The notes under the pieces were generated by a model, which was not told the DNA's origin, made no database searches, and saw nothing but the letters and a program-made list of their open reading frames with translations. DNA of 64,000 bases from Streptomyces roseirectus (GTDB taxonomy: Bacteria; Actinomycetota; Actinomycetes; Streptomycetales; Streptomycetaceae), in the NCBI RefSeq assembly GCF_014489635.1, contig NZ_CP060828.1, forward strand, positions 6,222,001 through 6,286,000, in the 5' to 3' direction. Made by a program: the position numbers and the translations under genes. Of the stretch, positions 34,506 through 43,680 are shown piece by piece (position 1 is the stretch's first letter; every line of letters starts with the position of its first letter).

Positions 34506-37034
34506 TCAGGCGCGCCTGATCGTGATCGTCGTCCAGGCGCCCACGTGGACCCGGTCGCCGTCCTGGAGCGGGACCGGGACGAAGGGCTGGATGGGTTCCT
34601 CGCCCGCGTTGACCGTGGTGCCGTTCGTGGAGTTCTGGTCGACGACGGCCCAGGTGCCGTCCGGCTGCTGGACCAGGACCGCGTGCTGGTGCGAGACGCC
34701 GGGGTCCTCCGGGGGGACCGAGAGGTCGATGTCCGGGGTCTCGCCCGTGGAGTGGCGGCGCCGGCCGATGGTGACCTGGTTGCCCGTGAGGGGGCGCTGC
34801 TGCTCCGGGGAGTACGCGGGGAGGTTCAGGCCGGCGGCCTCGGGGCCCGAGCGCTGCATCATCGCCATGAAGTAGTCGCGGTCGGGGCCTATGGTCGCCG
34901 TCCAGGTGCCGCCCGGCCGGCCCGGGAACGCCGGGGACGGGGCAGAGCCCGTCTGGGGGTAGCCGTAGCCGCCGCCGGGGGCGCCGGAGGTGGGCGGGGA
35001 GATCACCCAGTCGTCCTCGGCACCGCCGAAGGGCTGGCCGGGCGGGGTGCCGGGGGGCGTGCCGGGCGGGGTGCCCTGCTGGGGGAACCTCGGCGGGGCG
35101 GTGGCACCGGCCTGCTGGAAGGCGCCGGGGCCGCCTTGACCGCCGGGGGCACCAGAGCCGCCTTGACCGCCGGGGCCACCAGGGTTGCCGGGCCCGCCAG
35201 GGGCGCCCGCTCCGCCGGGACCCGTGCCGAAGCCGCCGGGTCCGCCGGGACCGGGGCTCGTGGTGTCCCGTCCGCTGAAGAGGCCGGCGGGCGCGCCGGA
35301 GCCGGGGGCCGACTGGTCCCGTCCGCCGAAGGGGCCGGAGCCGCCGCCCGAGGTCGGCGCGGGACCGCCCGGACGTCCGCCGAACGGCGGCGCACCGGCG
35401 GAACCCGACGGCTCACTGCCGAAGGGAATCGGTTCAGCAGGACGGTTCACCCGGGACGGGCTGGAGCCCTGGTAGTCGAAGGAGTCACCGTTCCCGAAGG
35501 ACGGCGGAGCAGGCGGCGAGGGGAAACGAGCGCCCCCCGGACCGCCGGGCCCACCCTGACCCCCAGGCCCACCGGCCCCACCCGGACCGTCGGGCGCACC
35601 GGGACCACCGGGCGCACTCGGTCCACCGGCCCCGCTGGACGCCCCGGGCCCGCCGAAGTCACCGGGACCACCGGCCGTACGAGGCCCGCCGCCCCCGTCG
35701 AAGCCCCGCGCCCCACCGGGACCGGAGCCACCGGGCGCACCGCCCCCGCCAGGCCCACCCGAGCCGCCGGGACCGCCGAAGCCCCCGGCGCCGCCAGGCC
35801 CGTCAGCGCCACCGGGCGTGCCGAAGCCGTCGGTCCGGGCCGGCCCGCCGGAGCCCTGCCCGCCACCGAAACCACCGGACCCACCGGGACCGCCAGGCCC
35901 CCCGGATCCGCCGAAACCACTGCCCGTACCGGGCCCACCGGACCCACCGGAGCCCCCGAAACCACTGCCCGCACCGGGCCCGCCCGAGCCACCAGGCCCG
36001 CCGAATCCCTCGGCACCGCCCGGCCCTCCGGAGCCACGGCCCCCGTCGAAACCGCGCGCGCCACCCGGGCCGGACCCACTGGGCCCGCCCGAGCCACCAG
36101 GCCCGCCGAATCCCTCGGCACCGCCCGGCCCTCCGGAGCCACGGCCCCCGTCGAAACCGCGCGCGCCACCAGGGCCGGACCCACCGGGCCCGCCCGAGCC
36201 ACCAGGCCCGCCGAATCCCTCGGCACCGCCCGGCCCTCCGGAGCCACGGCCCCCGTCGAAACCGCGCGCGCCACCCGGGCCGGACCCACCGGGCCCGCCC
36301 GAGCCACCGGGACCGCCGAAGCCCCCGGGCCCACCGGGCCCACCGGCCCCGCCAGGCCCACCGAACCCGTCAGCCCCGCCCCGCGCACCGGAGTCCCCGA
36401 AGCCACCGGCTCCACCGGGCCCGCCACGCCGTCCGGAGTCCCCGAACGCGCCGGCACCACCGGGCGCACCGGACCCCTCGAAGCCCCGTGCCCCACCGGC
36501 CCCGCCGGGACCACCGGGCGCGCCAGGACCACCGGAGCCGCCGAAGCCACCGGCCCCGCCGCCCCGGCCGAAGTCACCGCCACCGGGACCCCCGGCGCCG
36601 GAACCACCAGGGCCCCCGAAGCCACTGCCCCCGGCTCCACCGGGACCCCCGGCGCCAGGACCACCGGCGTTACCGGGCGCACCGAAGCCCCCGGCCCCGC
36701 CGGGCCCACCGGCGCCGCCAGGACCGCCAGGCCCCCCGGCCCCGCCGAACCCCCCGCCCGACGGCCGAGGCGCGGCCGGCGTGTACGACGTCGCCGTGTT
36801 CGTCAGGAAGTTCCACCGGCACTCCTCGCAGAACGGCGCGCCCCCTTCGCGGGGCGTCCGGCACTGCGGGCAGAGTTCGGGCTCGCCGCCCGGCCGGCCG
36901 GGCGGCGGCGGGAAGCCGTAGCCGCCGGCCGGCGGCGGGGGCGGCGGCGGAGGTACGGCACCGGCCATGCGGTGACCGCAGACCTCGCACCAGTCGTCGG
37001 AACCCGACTGGTGTCCGTTCGGGCAGGTCGGCAT
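34506..37034 (-). CDS. FHA-domain protein with double zinc ribbon and collagen-like repeat
   Basis: The last gene of the PknG operon, 842 residues. Two zinc ribbons open it (CPNGHQSGSDDWCEVCG; CPQCRTPREGGAPFCEEC). A Gly/Pro/Ser-rich collagen-like region of roughly 500 residues follows, full of GGPGG words. The C-terminal ~100 residues are an FHA phosphothreonine-binding domain (VTIGRRRHS, GVSHQHAVL, QNSTNGTTVN). FHA proteins read Thr phosphorylation by kinases such as PknG, whose mycobacterial partner GarA is also an FHA protein, so this is a likely target or effector. The repeat region contains an almost perfect 105-bp tandem duplication. Confidence 0.93.
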   Translation of the reverse strand: MPTCPNGHQSGSDDWCEVCGHRMAGAVPPPPPPPPAGGYGFPPPPGRPGGEPELCPQCRTPREGGAPFCEECRWNFLTNTATSYTPAAPRPSGGGFGGAGGPGGPGGAGGPGGAGGFGAPGNAGGPGAGGPGGAGGSGFGGPGGSGAGGPGGGDFGRGGGAGGFGGSGGPGAPGGPGGAGGARGFEGSGAPGGAGAFGDSGRRGGPGGAGGFGDSGARGGADGFGGPGGAGGPGGPGGFGGPGGSGGPGGSGPGGARGFDGGRGSGGPGGAEGFGGPGGSGGPGGSGPGGARGFDGGRGSGGPGGAEGFGGPGGSGGPSGSGPGGARGFDGGRGSGGPGGAEGFGGPGGSGGPGAGSGFGGSGGSGGPGTGSGFGGSGGPGGPGGSGGFGGGQGSGGPARTDGFGTPGGADGPGGAGGFGGPGGSGGPGGGGAPGGSGPGGARGFDGGGGPRTAGGPGDFGGPGASSGAGGPSAPGGPGAPDGPGGAGGPGGQGGPGGPGGARFPSPPAPPSFGNGDSFDYQGSSPSRVNRPAEPIPFGSEPSGSAGAPPFGGRPGGPAPTSGGGSGPFGGRDQSAPGSGAPAGLFSGRDTTSPGPGGPGGFGTGPGGAGAPGGPGNPGGPGGQGGSGAPGGQGGPGAFQQAGATAPPRFPQQGTPPGTPPGTPPGQPFGGAEDDWVISPPTSGAPGGGYGYPQTGSAPSPAFPGRPGGTWTATIGPDRDYFMAMMQRSGPEAAGLNLPAYSPEQQRPLTGNQVTIGRRRHSTGETPDIDLSVPPEDPGVSHQHAVLVQQPDGTWAVVDQNSTNGTTVNAGEEPIQPFVPVPLQDGDRVHVGAWTTITIRRA
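35976..36308 (-). repeat. 105-bp tandem repeat inside the collagen-like region
   Basis: Just over three copies of a 105-bp unit (35 codons, preserving frame) begin at 36001, 36106 and 36211 and differ at only a few positions. Translated, each reads GPGGARGFDGGRGSGGPGG and so on. Such near-identity implies recent expansion; repeat number may vary between strains. Confidence 0.9.
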
Positions 37035-37073
37035 GTCGGCGCGTCCCCCTTTCCTTACGTGTGTCGCTCTACG

Positions 37074-38420
37074 TCACTTCTTTACGCGAACAGTCTTTGT
37101 GGACCGGGTTTCGAGAGTCATCTCGTCCGCCTCCGCGACCTTCGCCTTCAACCGCACAGTACCGGTCGTGGCATCGACCACGTCCACCACCTTCGCAAGC
37201 AGTTTCGCAGTATCCGCGTTCCCCGACACACTCGCGAGCTGTACGGCCCGGCCCAGTTTGGCCGTTGCTCCATCGATATCGCCCACTTTGCGCAAGTCGA
37301 GCCCTTGTTGGATGACTTGGGCCAGTTCGGCCTGCCCGGTGTAGTGCGCGACCTGGGGGTTGATGGACGTGGAGGCGGCCACGTCCTCGGTCCACACCGC
37401 TCTCACCAGCCCCTGCGCGCCCAGGTTCTGGACGCTGCCGTCCGCCTGCGGGACGACGAGGGAGACGCGCGCCGCCAGCATCTCCTGCCCGATCCCGGCG
37501 CCCGGCACCTCGACGCAGACGTGGTAGTCGCGGGACTCGTCCCCCCACGACCCGGTCGGGTAATCCCCGGACCGCGACCCGGACTCGGTGCGCCGGGACG
37601 TCAACTCCTCGACGGTCGGCGCGACTTGCTTGACGAACTTCACGGTCGTGCCCACCGGCGTCCACAACCGCAGCGCGACGTCGGCGACTTCCTTGCCCAT
37701 CGCCGTCTCCATCATCCGCGTGAAGTCCGCGGAGAGCCCGGCGGGATCGGCGACGATGTCGGCGCTGCCGAGCAACGCCGAGGCGACGCCTGTGACTTCT
37801 TTCACCACCCAGTCCGTGCCGACCCCGCGCGCGTCACAGGTGAACCGGCCCGCGCAGTGCTCCAGCGTCGCCCTCAGCTCGTCGGGCTCCTCGTGCTCGT
37901 TGCGCCCGTCGGTGAGCAGGATGCCGTGCCGGATCGCGACGTCGGCGGAGGACAGCAGGCGTTCCGCGAGCCGTAGCCACGTCCCGATCGCCGTTCCGCC
38001 GCCCGCGCTGAGCTTGCGCAGCGCCTGCTTGGCCTGCTCGCGGGTGGCCGCGTCCGCGACGGCGAGCCGGCCGCCGCCGGGGTAGACCTCCTTGGCGACG
38101 TGCGTCCCGCCGATCACCGCGAAGTGCACCCCGTCGCGCACGGCGTCGATCGCGGCGGCCGTCGCCTCCCGCGCCCCGCGCATCTTCACCGGTGGGTAGT
38201 CCATCGACCCCGAGCAGTCGACCATGATCGCGACGGCGGCGGAGGGTCCCTGCGCCGGCGAGTACAGGTGCGGCGAGGTGACCGCGCTGCCGACGGTGCC
38301 GCCGCCGGTCGCCGTGACCGTGACGATCGCGTTGACCTCACGGCCGCCCTCGGGCAGGTACTCGTTCTGATAGACGTCGACCGCGAACTGCGGCACGCTC
38401 GACTTGAAGAAGTTGGCCAT
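37074..38420 (-). CDS. von Willebrand factor A domain protein
   Basis: A 448-residue cytoplasmic protein with a complete MIDAS motif (DCSGSM, 68-73; later GGGTAIGTW and LLTDGRNEHE), so it should bind a metal and a partner acidic residue. The C-terminal third is helical and resembles a TPR-like scaffold (AELAQVIQQGLDLRKVGDID). It is encoded between the PP2C and FHA genes. In this operon it is best seen as an adaptor in kinase/phosphatase signalling. TerY-type VWA proteins also occur with Ter systems, but the neighbourhood here favours the PknG group. Confidence 0.88.
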   Translation of the reverse strand: MANFFKSSVPQFAVDVYQNEYLPEGGREVNAIVTVTATGGGTVGSAVTSPHLYSPAQGPSAAVAIMVDCSGSMDYPPVKMRGAREATAAAIDAVRDGVHFAVIGGTHVAKEVYPGGGRLAVADAATREQAKQALRKLSAGGGTAIGTWLRLAERLLSSADVAIRHGILLTDGRNEHEEPDELRATLEHCAGRFTCDARGVGTDWVVKEVTGVASALLGSADIVADPAGLSADFTRMMETAMGKEVADVALRLWTPVGTTVKFVKQVAPTVEELTSRRTESGSRSGDYPTGSWGDESRDYHVCVEVPGAGIGQEMLAARVSLVVPQADGSVQNLGAQGLVRAVWTEDVAASTSINPQVAHYTGQAELAQVIQQGLDLRKVGDIDGATAKLGRAVQLASVSGNADTAKLLAKVVDVVDATTGTVRLKAKVAEADEMTLETRSTKTVRVKK

Positions 38421-38489
38421 AACCGCTCAATTCCCCCTGTGTTACCCGTGACTGGCCGAGGCGGCCCCGGCCCCCACCGGGTACCCGCC

Positions 38490-39683
38490 TCAGAGCGATC
38501 CTGCCCCCGGCGCCGGGACCGGGAACGGTACGACGGCCACTGTTACGTTGTCGTGGCCCCCGCCGTCCAGCGCGTGCCCGACGAGCACCCGCGCGCTGTG
38601 CAGCGGACGTGTGCCCGCGTCGAGCGGCAGCACCCGCGCCATCTCCTCGGCGCCCTCGGCGTAGTTCCACAGGCCGTCCGTGCAGACGACGACCACACCG
38701 GGCCGGTCGGGCTTGAACGACGCGGTGTGCGGCTCCAGTTCGTAGGCGTCCGCGCCGAGCCAGCCGGTGATCGCGTGGGCGCGCTCGTCGGCGTACGCCT
38801 CGGCCTCGTTCATCAGCCCGGCGGCGACCATCTGCGCGGCCCACGAGTCGTCCTCGGTGAGCCGGGCGGCCGGCAGCGAGCGGTCGGCGGGCACCCAGTA
38901 GGCGCGGCTGTCGCCGACCCAGCCCACGACCAGCAGCCCGGCCGTCACGACCGTCCCGACGATCGTGCAGGCGGGCGCGTTCTGGTGCGGGGAGTGCTCG
39001 CGGGCCCCGCCCGGCTCGTCGGCCAGCGCGTTCACCGCGCGCGAGGCGGCGACGATCGCGTCGTGCAGCGCCTGCTGCGGGTGCGTGCCCTGCGGGAGAG
39101 CTGCGGCCACCGCGTCGTGCGCGGCGCGGGCGGCGGCGGCCGAGGCGTCGTCCGGGCGGGTCGCCGAGGAGACGCCGTCGCAGACGATCGCGACGCTCGC
39201 GAGCGCGCCGTCCGGCAGGGGGGCCGTGCCGACGGCGAACGCGTCCTCGTTGCGGTGGTGGCGCAGACCTCTGTCGCTGACGGCGGCCAGCGGGCCCGCC
39301 TCCTGCTCCATGTGGTCGCGCGCGCGGGGCTGGGCGTGGCCGCAGTTCTCGCAGTAGCCGTCACCGTCCACCCGGCCCGCCCGGCAGGCGACGCACACCG
39401 GCTGCGCGGCGGCGGCCTCCGCGGCCGCCCTCGGGTCCGGGGCCTGGAGGGCGTACTCCTCCGGCTCGGGGGCCGCGGGCCGGTCGAAGCGGACGCCGGA
39501 CGGCTCCGGCGCGCTCCCGTTCAGGGTCAGCGTCGGCTGGTCGTCCGGGCGCGGGGGCACGGCCGACAGGTCGTAGCCGCAGGCGCCGCAGAACCGGTCG
39601 CCCGACTCCAGCGGCTCCGCGCAGCTCGGACACGTCGGCAGTGCGGCCTGCGGGGGCGTGTGCGACGGGGGCATTTGCGACAT
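38490..39683 (-). CDS. PP2C-type protein phosphatase with two N-terminal zinc ribbons
   Basis: A 397-residue protein. Zinc ribbons CPSCAEPLESGDRFCGACG and CVACRAGRVDGDGYCENCG precede a PP2C domain with the metal-site motifs SDRGLRHHRNEDAF, AIVCDGVSS, VGDSRAYW, CTDGLWNYA and GGHDNVTV. It would reverse phosphorylation by the adjacent PknG-like kinase. ATG 39683 is preferred over the TTG at 39686. It follows the kinase gene within a few bases. Confidence 0.92.
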   Translation of the reverse strand: MSQMPPSHTPPQAALPTCPSCAEPLESGDRFCGACGYDLSAVPPRPDDQPTLTLNGSAPEPSGVRFDRPAAPEPEEYALQAPDPRAAAEAAAAQPVCVACRAGRVDGDGYCENCGHAQPRARDHMEQEAGPLAAVSDRGLRHHRNEDAFAVGTAPLPDGALASVAIVCDGVSSATRPDDASAAAARAAHDAVAAALPQGTHPQQALHDAIVAASRAVNALADEPGGAREHSPHQNAPACTIVGTVVTAGLLVVGWVGDSRAYWVPADRSLPAARLTEDDSWAAQMVAAGLMNEAEAYADERAHAITGWLGADAYELEPHTASFKPDRPGVVVVCTDGLWNYAEGAEEMARVLPLDAGTRPLHSARVLVGHALDGGGHDNVTVAVVPFPVPAPGAGSL

Positions 39684-39686
39684 CAA

Positions 39687-42350
39687 CTACACCCATGTCC
39701 GGGGGCGGTAACGGTTGGCACGTTCCACCAGGTCGATCCTCTCCTCACCGGCGGTGGCCAGCCGGGCCAGCGCGCGGTACGAGCGCTCCAGGCCGAAGCG
39801 CAGGCCCCGCTCGTCGAGGTCGCTGCCGAGCAGCGTCCGCGCGGGCGCCGGGTCGCTGCCCCGGCCCCCGGAGAGTACCCAGTCGAGGGCGCTGCCGAGG
39901 ACTTCCGCCGACAGCCGCTCGCGCCGCTTCGGGTCGAGACCGTACGCGTCCAGCGCCTCGACCTGCGCCGCCGCGGCGGTGAGGTCGTCCAGGAAGGGTA
40001 CGTCGCCGGCTGCCGCCGTCCGCTGCCGCAGCCGCGCGCGGACGGCCGCGACCCGGGCCGCCGTGTAGTGGATCGACGACTCCGGCACCGACTCCAGCGT
40101 CCGGACGGCGCCCCTGCGGTCCCCGGCCGCGAGGCGGACGCGGGCCAGCCCGAACGCCGCGCTCACATAGCTCGGGTCGGTCATCCACACCAGGCGGTAG
40201 TACTCGGCGGCGTTGTCCAGCTGGCCCAGCACCTCCGCGCACAGCCCGAGCGCCAGCTTCGGCGCGCTCTCGCCGGGGAACGCGTCGTAGATCGCGTCGA
40301 ACGCGAGCGCCGCGTCCTCGTGGTCGCCGGTCACCAGGGAGGCGACGCCCCGGTACCAGACGACCCGCCAGTCGTCCTCGCGGTCGCGCTCCAGCGCCCG
40401 TAGGCCCGTTGCCGCCGACGCGGTGTCCCCGGTCTCCAACTGGGCCCGCACCTGCCGGATCTGCGTCTCCGTCGACGGGTTCGGCACGGCGTCCAGGGCG
40501 ACGATCAGCTCACCGGGCGCCGACGTCGAAAGCCCGGCGAGGAAACCGGCGTTGGGGTCGGTCGGGTCGATCAGCGGGGCCGGCAGCGCGAGGGCGGCGG
40601 CGGGGGCGTCGGCGGCCCTGACCAGGGTGGAGGGGGTCGGGGTGCGGCCGGGGGTGGTGAGCGACATCGCCGGTGCGGCGGGGGTCTTGGGCGCCGGGGC
40701 GCCGGACACGGGCGTGACCGCGCGCGTCGGGTCGCTCGAAAGCGCCGTCGCAGCAAGGGAGTTGGGCCCGCTCGACAGCGTCGTCACCATGGGCCCGGGA
40801 GTCGGCGCCGGGGTCGGGACGCCGCTCGGTACCGGCGCGGTCAGCGCTCTCGGCGTCAACAGCCGGGTGAAACGGCCCGGTTTCACCGTCCGCGCCCCCG
40901 ACCGCGAGACCTCGCCGTCCAGTTGGGGGAACAGTTCGGTGTCGGTGACCCGGACCTCGGGGCCGAACTGGGTCGACAGGGCGGGGCGGGCGCGGCCCGT
41001 CTGGAGGGAGACGACCTCGCGCAGGACGCCCGTCAGCTGCTCGGCCATCTCCTGCGCGGAGGCGAAGCGGCGGGCCGGGTCGGGGTCGGTGGCGCGCACC
41101 AGCAGCCGGTAGAAGGACTCGTACGCGCGGAAGACCTCGATGTGGTCGGGGTCGGGCAGCGAGTCCGCGAAGACGGTCGTGTAGCCCTGGAAGTCGAAGG
41201 TGAGGACGGCCAGCGTGCGGCCGACCGTGTAGAGGTCGCTGGCCACCGAAGGGCCGACCTCTGAAACCTCCGGGGCCTGATAACCGACCGTGCCGTAGAT
41301 CGCGGACTCGTCGTCGTCCATCCGGCGCACCGCGCCCATGTCGATCAGCTTGAGCTGGTCCTCCGACTGGATCGCGTTGTCCACCTTGAAGTCGCAGTAC
41401 AGGAGGTTGCGGCTGTGCAGGTGGCCCAGCGCCTCCAGCGCCTCGATGCCGTACGCGCACGCCTGCTCGACCGGCAGCGGATCCCGGCGCCCGTCGGGCG
41501 TGCGCCGCGCGTTGGCTATCTCCTTCAGGGACTTGCCGCCGACGTACTCCATCACGATGTACCCGTCCAGCGAGCCGGTGCGCTGGTCCAGGTGCTCGAC
41601 GAAGTTGTAGATCCGGACGATGTTGGCGTGCTCGATCTCCGCGAGGAAGCGCCGCTCGGAGATCGCCGCCGCCATCGCGTCCTGGTCCCCGGTGTCCAGC
41701 AGGCCCTTCAGCACGACCCAGCGGTCCGCCACCGCGCGGTCCACCGCGAGGTAGATCCAGCCCAGCCCGCCGTGCGCCAGGCACCCGGCGACCTCGTACT
41801 GGCCGTGCACCACGTCCCCGGCCTTCAGCTTGGGCACGAAGGAATAGGGGTGGCCGCACTTCGTGCAGAACCCCTCGGTGCGGCCCGGCCGTTCACCGCG
41901 CGCCCGCCCCACGGGCGCACCGCAGTCGGAGCGCGAGCAGAACCGCTTGCGCTCGGGCACCTCCGGATCGTCAAGGACCATCGCGCGCGGATCGGGCCTC
42001 GGCACCTGCGGCACCGACACCAGACCGGCCCCCAGCCGCGCCCGCCCCGACGACCCGGCCGACGCGCCCGAACTGCGCACCGACACCGAACGCCCGGTGG
42101 AACGCCCCGACAGCGACCGCGACAGCCGGCCCGACACGGACCGCCGGGACCGCGACGACTGCGAGCCCGTCGAGGCCGAACTCGCCGACGAGGCCGGGGA
42201 GATGCCGCTCGTGGGCGGCGAGCCGACCATGCCGGTCGCCGACACCACCGGCGCCAGCCCGCAGGTGTCGCAGTACAGTTCGCCGCCGCCGACGTCCTCG
42301 TAGGCGCCCTCGCACCCCGGGCGCTGGCAGCTCTGTCCCGACTGGCTCAT
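39687..42350 (-). CDS. pknG: PknG-type Ser/Thr protein kinase with TPR domain
   Basis: The 887-residue protein has N-terminal Cys-ribbon CQRPGCEG...YCDTCG, a Ser/Arg-rich linker, and a second ribbon CSRSDCGAP...GFCTKCG. The kinase domain follows, with AHGGLGWIYLA as the glycine loop, VVLKG with the lysine, YCDFKVDN as catalytic loop and LIDMGAV in place of DFG; a Pro/Thr-rich linker leads to a TPR domain. This is the PknG layout (metal-binding module, kinase, TPR). In mycobacteria PknG controls 2-oxoglutarate/glutamate metabolism through GarA and is governed by GlnX and GlnH, whose likely counterparts lie upstream here. It overlaps the preceding gene by 4 bp. Confidence 0.93.
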   Translation of the reverse strand: MSQSGQSCQRPGCEGAYEDVGGGELYCDTCGLAPVVSATGMVGSPPTSGISPASSASSASTGSQSSRSRRSVSGRLSRSLSGRSTGRSVSVRSSGASAGSSGRARLGAGLVSVPQVPRPDPRAMVLDDPEVPERKRFCSRSDCGAPVGRARGERPGRTEGFCTKCGHPYSFVPKLKAGDVVHGQYEVAGCLAHGGLGWIYLAVDRAVADRWVVLKGLLDTGDQDAMAAAISERRFLAEIEHANIVRIYNFVEHLDQRTGSLDGYIVMEYVGGKSLKEIANARRTPDGRRDPLPVEQACAYGIEALEALGHLHSRNLLYCDFKVDNAIQSEDQLKLIDMGAVRRMDDDESAIYGTVGYQAPEVSEVGPSVASDLYTVGRTLAVLTFDFQGYTTVFADSLPDPDHIEVFRAYESFYRLLVRATDPDPARRFASAQEMAEQLTGVLREVVSLQTGRARPALSTQFGPEVRVTDTELFPQLDGEVSRSGARTVKPGRFTRLLTPRALTAPVPSGVPTPAPTPGPMVTTLSSGPNSLAATALSSDPTRAVTPVSGAPAPKTPAAPAMSLTTPGRTPTPSTLVRAADAPAAALALPAPLIDPTDPNAGFLAGLSTSAPGELIVALDAVPNPSTETQIRQVRAQLETGDTASAATGLRALERDREDDWRVVWYRGVASLVTGDHEDAALAFDAIYDAFPGESAPKLALGLCAEVLGQLDNAAEYYRLVWMTDPSYVSAAFGLARVRLAAGDRRGAVRTLESVPESSIHYTAARVAAVRARLRQRTAAAGDVPFLDDLTAAAAQVEALDAYGLDPKRRERLSAEVLGSALDWVLSGGRGSDPAPARTLLGSDLDERGLRFGLERSYRALARLATAGEERIDLVERANRYRPRTWV

Positions 42351-43615
42351 GAAGTCCCCCCGCTCTGCCGGTCCCTCGGCGTCGCCAGCAGTTCCGCCGC
42401 CAGCCGCTGGTAGCGCAGGACGGCCTGTTCCGCGACCCGCAGATCGCAGGGCGCGCTCCACAGCATGCGGCGCGCCGCGTCGTACCGCTCGACGAGGAAC
42501 GGGTCCTCGGCGAGCCCCAGCCTGGCCACCTTCGCCTTGTACGCGTCCAGGCGCCCGCGCAGCTCCGCGCGGATCGCGAGCGGCGCCGTCACCGCGCCCA
42601 ACTGCTCGCGGGCGCGCTCCAGTTCGTCGTCCGCCTTCTGTTCCAGCGAGTCCAGCAGCGGGGAGAGCCGGTGCCACTGGCCCTGCCTGCGGTACTCGGC
42701 CGCCGCCGCCAACTGCTCCTGGAGCACGGTCGGCGGGCCGCTCACCACCGGCACCTCCGTCGCCGCTATCTTCGCCAGCACCTCGCCGCGCGCCGCGCGC
42801 GCCTCCGCGAGCGTGCGGTCGGCCCGCGACAGGACGTCCCGCAGGCGCACCAGCCGCTGCTCCGCGTCCTGACGGACCGTCAGCACCGCGTCGATCTCCC
42901 GGCGCACGTCTTCCAGGGCGCGCGCCTCGCGGTCGTACACCGTCGTGTCCGGACGGCCGCCGCCCGGCGCCGAACTCCCCTTCGCGGGCACCCAGTACGC
43001 CAGCGGGTCGGAGACGACGCGCTCACGCAGGTCCGTCAGCGTGCGGGTGATCCGCTCCAGGTCGTCGCCCGAGGGGTGCTCGCCGGGGCGCACGCCCACC
43101 GAGTGCGCGAGCTGCCGGGTGCGCTGCAACTCCGCGGCCAGTAAATCGATCCGGGCGGGCAGCGCCGACCACACCGCGTCCGCCGCGACGACCAGGTCCA
43201 GCGACGACGCGTACAGCTCGTTCATCCGGTCCACCAGCGCCGCCAGCGAGAAGTGCTCCGCGAGGACGCCGGTGCCCGCCACGGCGACCGGTTCGCCGCG
43301 CAGCAGCTCCGTCAGCTCCACCAGGTCCTCGCGCGAGGACCAGCGGCGCCGGGAACGGATCTCGCGGGCCGAGCGCAGGGCGTCCGTGTACGCGTCGAAG
43401 TACGTCCACAGCAGGGATATCGCCGTGTCGGCCGCCGCCCAGCGCTCGCGGGTCACGCCGGTCAGCTCCGCGCCCTCCAGCAGGCGCCGGCCCGCGTGGT
43501 CCTGGAGCGCCAGCAGCGAGGTCTCGATCGCCTCGTGCTCCTGGCCGAGCCGCGCCAGAGCGCGGTCCACCTCGTCCCGGTCCATCACCGGACCAGGGGC
43601 TCCCGCGACGCCCAT
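42347..43615 (-). CDS. Long coiled-coil protein of the PknG operon
   Basis: A 422-residue soluble, Glu/Arg/Ala-rich helical protein without catalytic motifs, predicted mostly coiled coil. It sits between the GlnH-like and PknG-like genes and overlaps pknG by ATGA, with GGGGTG upstream of its ATG. A scaffolding role in the sensor-kinase complex is an inference; I do not recognise a named family. Confidence 0.75.
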   Translation of the reverse strand: MGVAGAPGPVMDRDEVDRALARLGQEHEAIETSLLALQDHAGRRLLEGAELTGVTRERWAAADTAISLLWTYFDAYTDALRSAREIRSRRRWSSREDLVELTELLRGEPVAVAGTGVLAEHFSLAALVDRMNELYASSLDLVVAADAVWSALPARIDLLAAELQRTRQLAHSVGVRPGEHPSGDDLERITRTLTDLRERVVSDPLAYWVPAKGSSAPGGGRPDTTVYDREARALEDVRREIDAVLTVRQDAEQRLVRLRDVLSRADRTLAEARAARGEVLAKIAATEVPVVSGPPTVLQEQLAAAAEYRRQGQWHRLSPLLDSLEQKADDELERAREQLGAVTAPLAIRAELRGRLDAYKAKVARLGLAEDPFLVERYDAARRMLWSAPCDLRVAEQAVLRYQRLAAELLATPRDRQSGGTS

Positions 43616-43680
43616 CGATCACCCCTTGTCGTTCGCTTCGTCGTGCCGGTCCGGTCGGTCTTCCCTGCCTGTGCGGTGGT

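Noticed and set aside
36001..36315. CRISPR array
   Set aside because: The 105-bp units are contiguous coding repeats without unique spacers.
34473..37976. Plus-strand open frame of about 1170 codons, Gly/Thr/Ala-rich
   Set aside because: It is antisense to the collagen-like FHA gene; the repeat sequence keeps several frames open.
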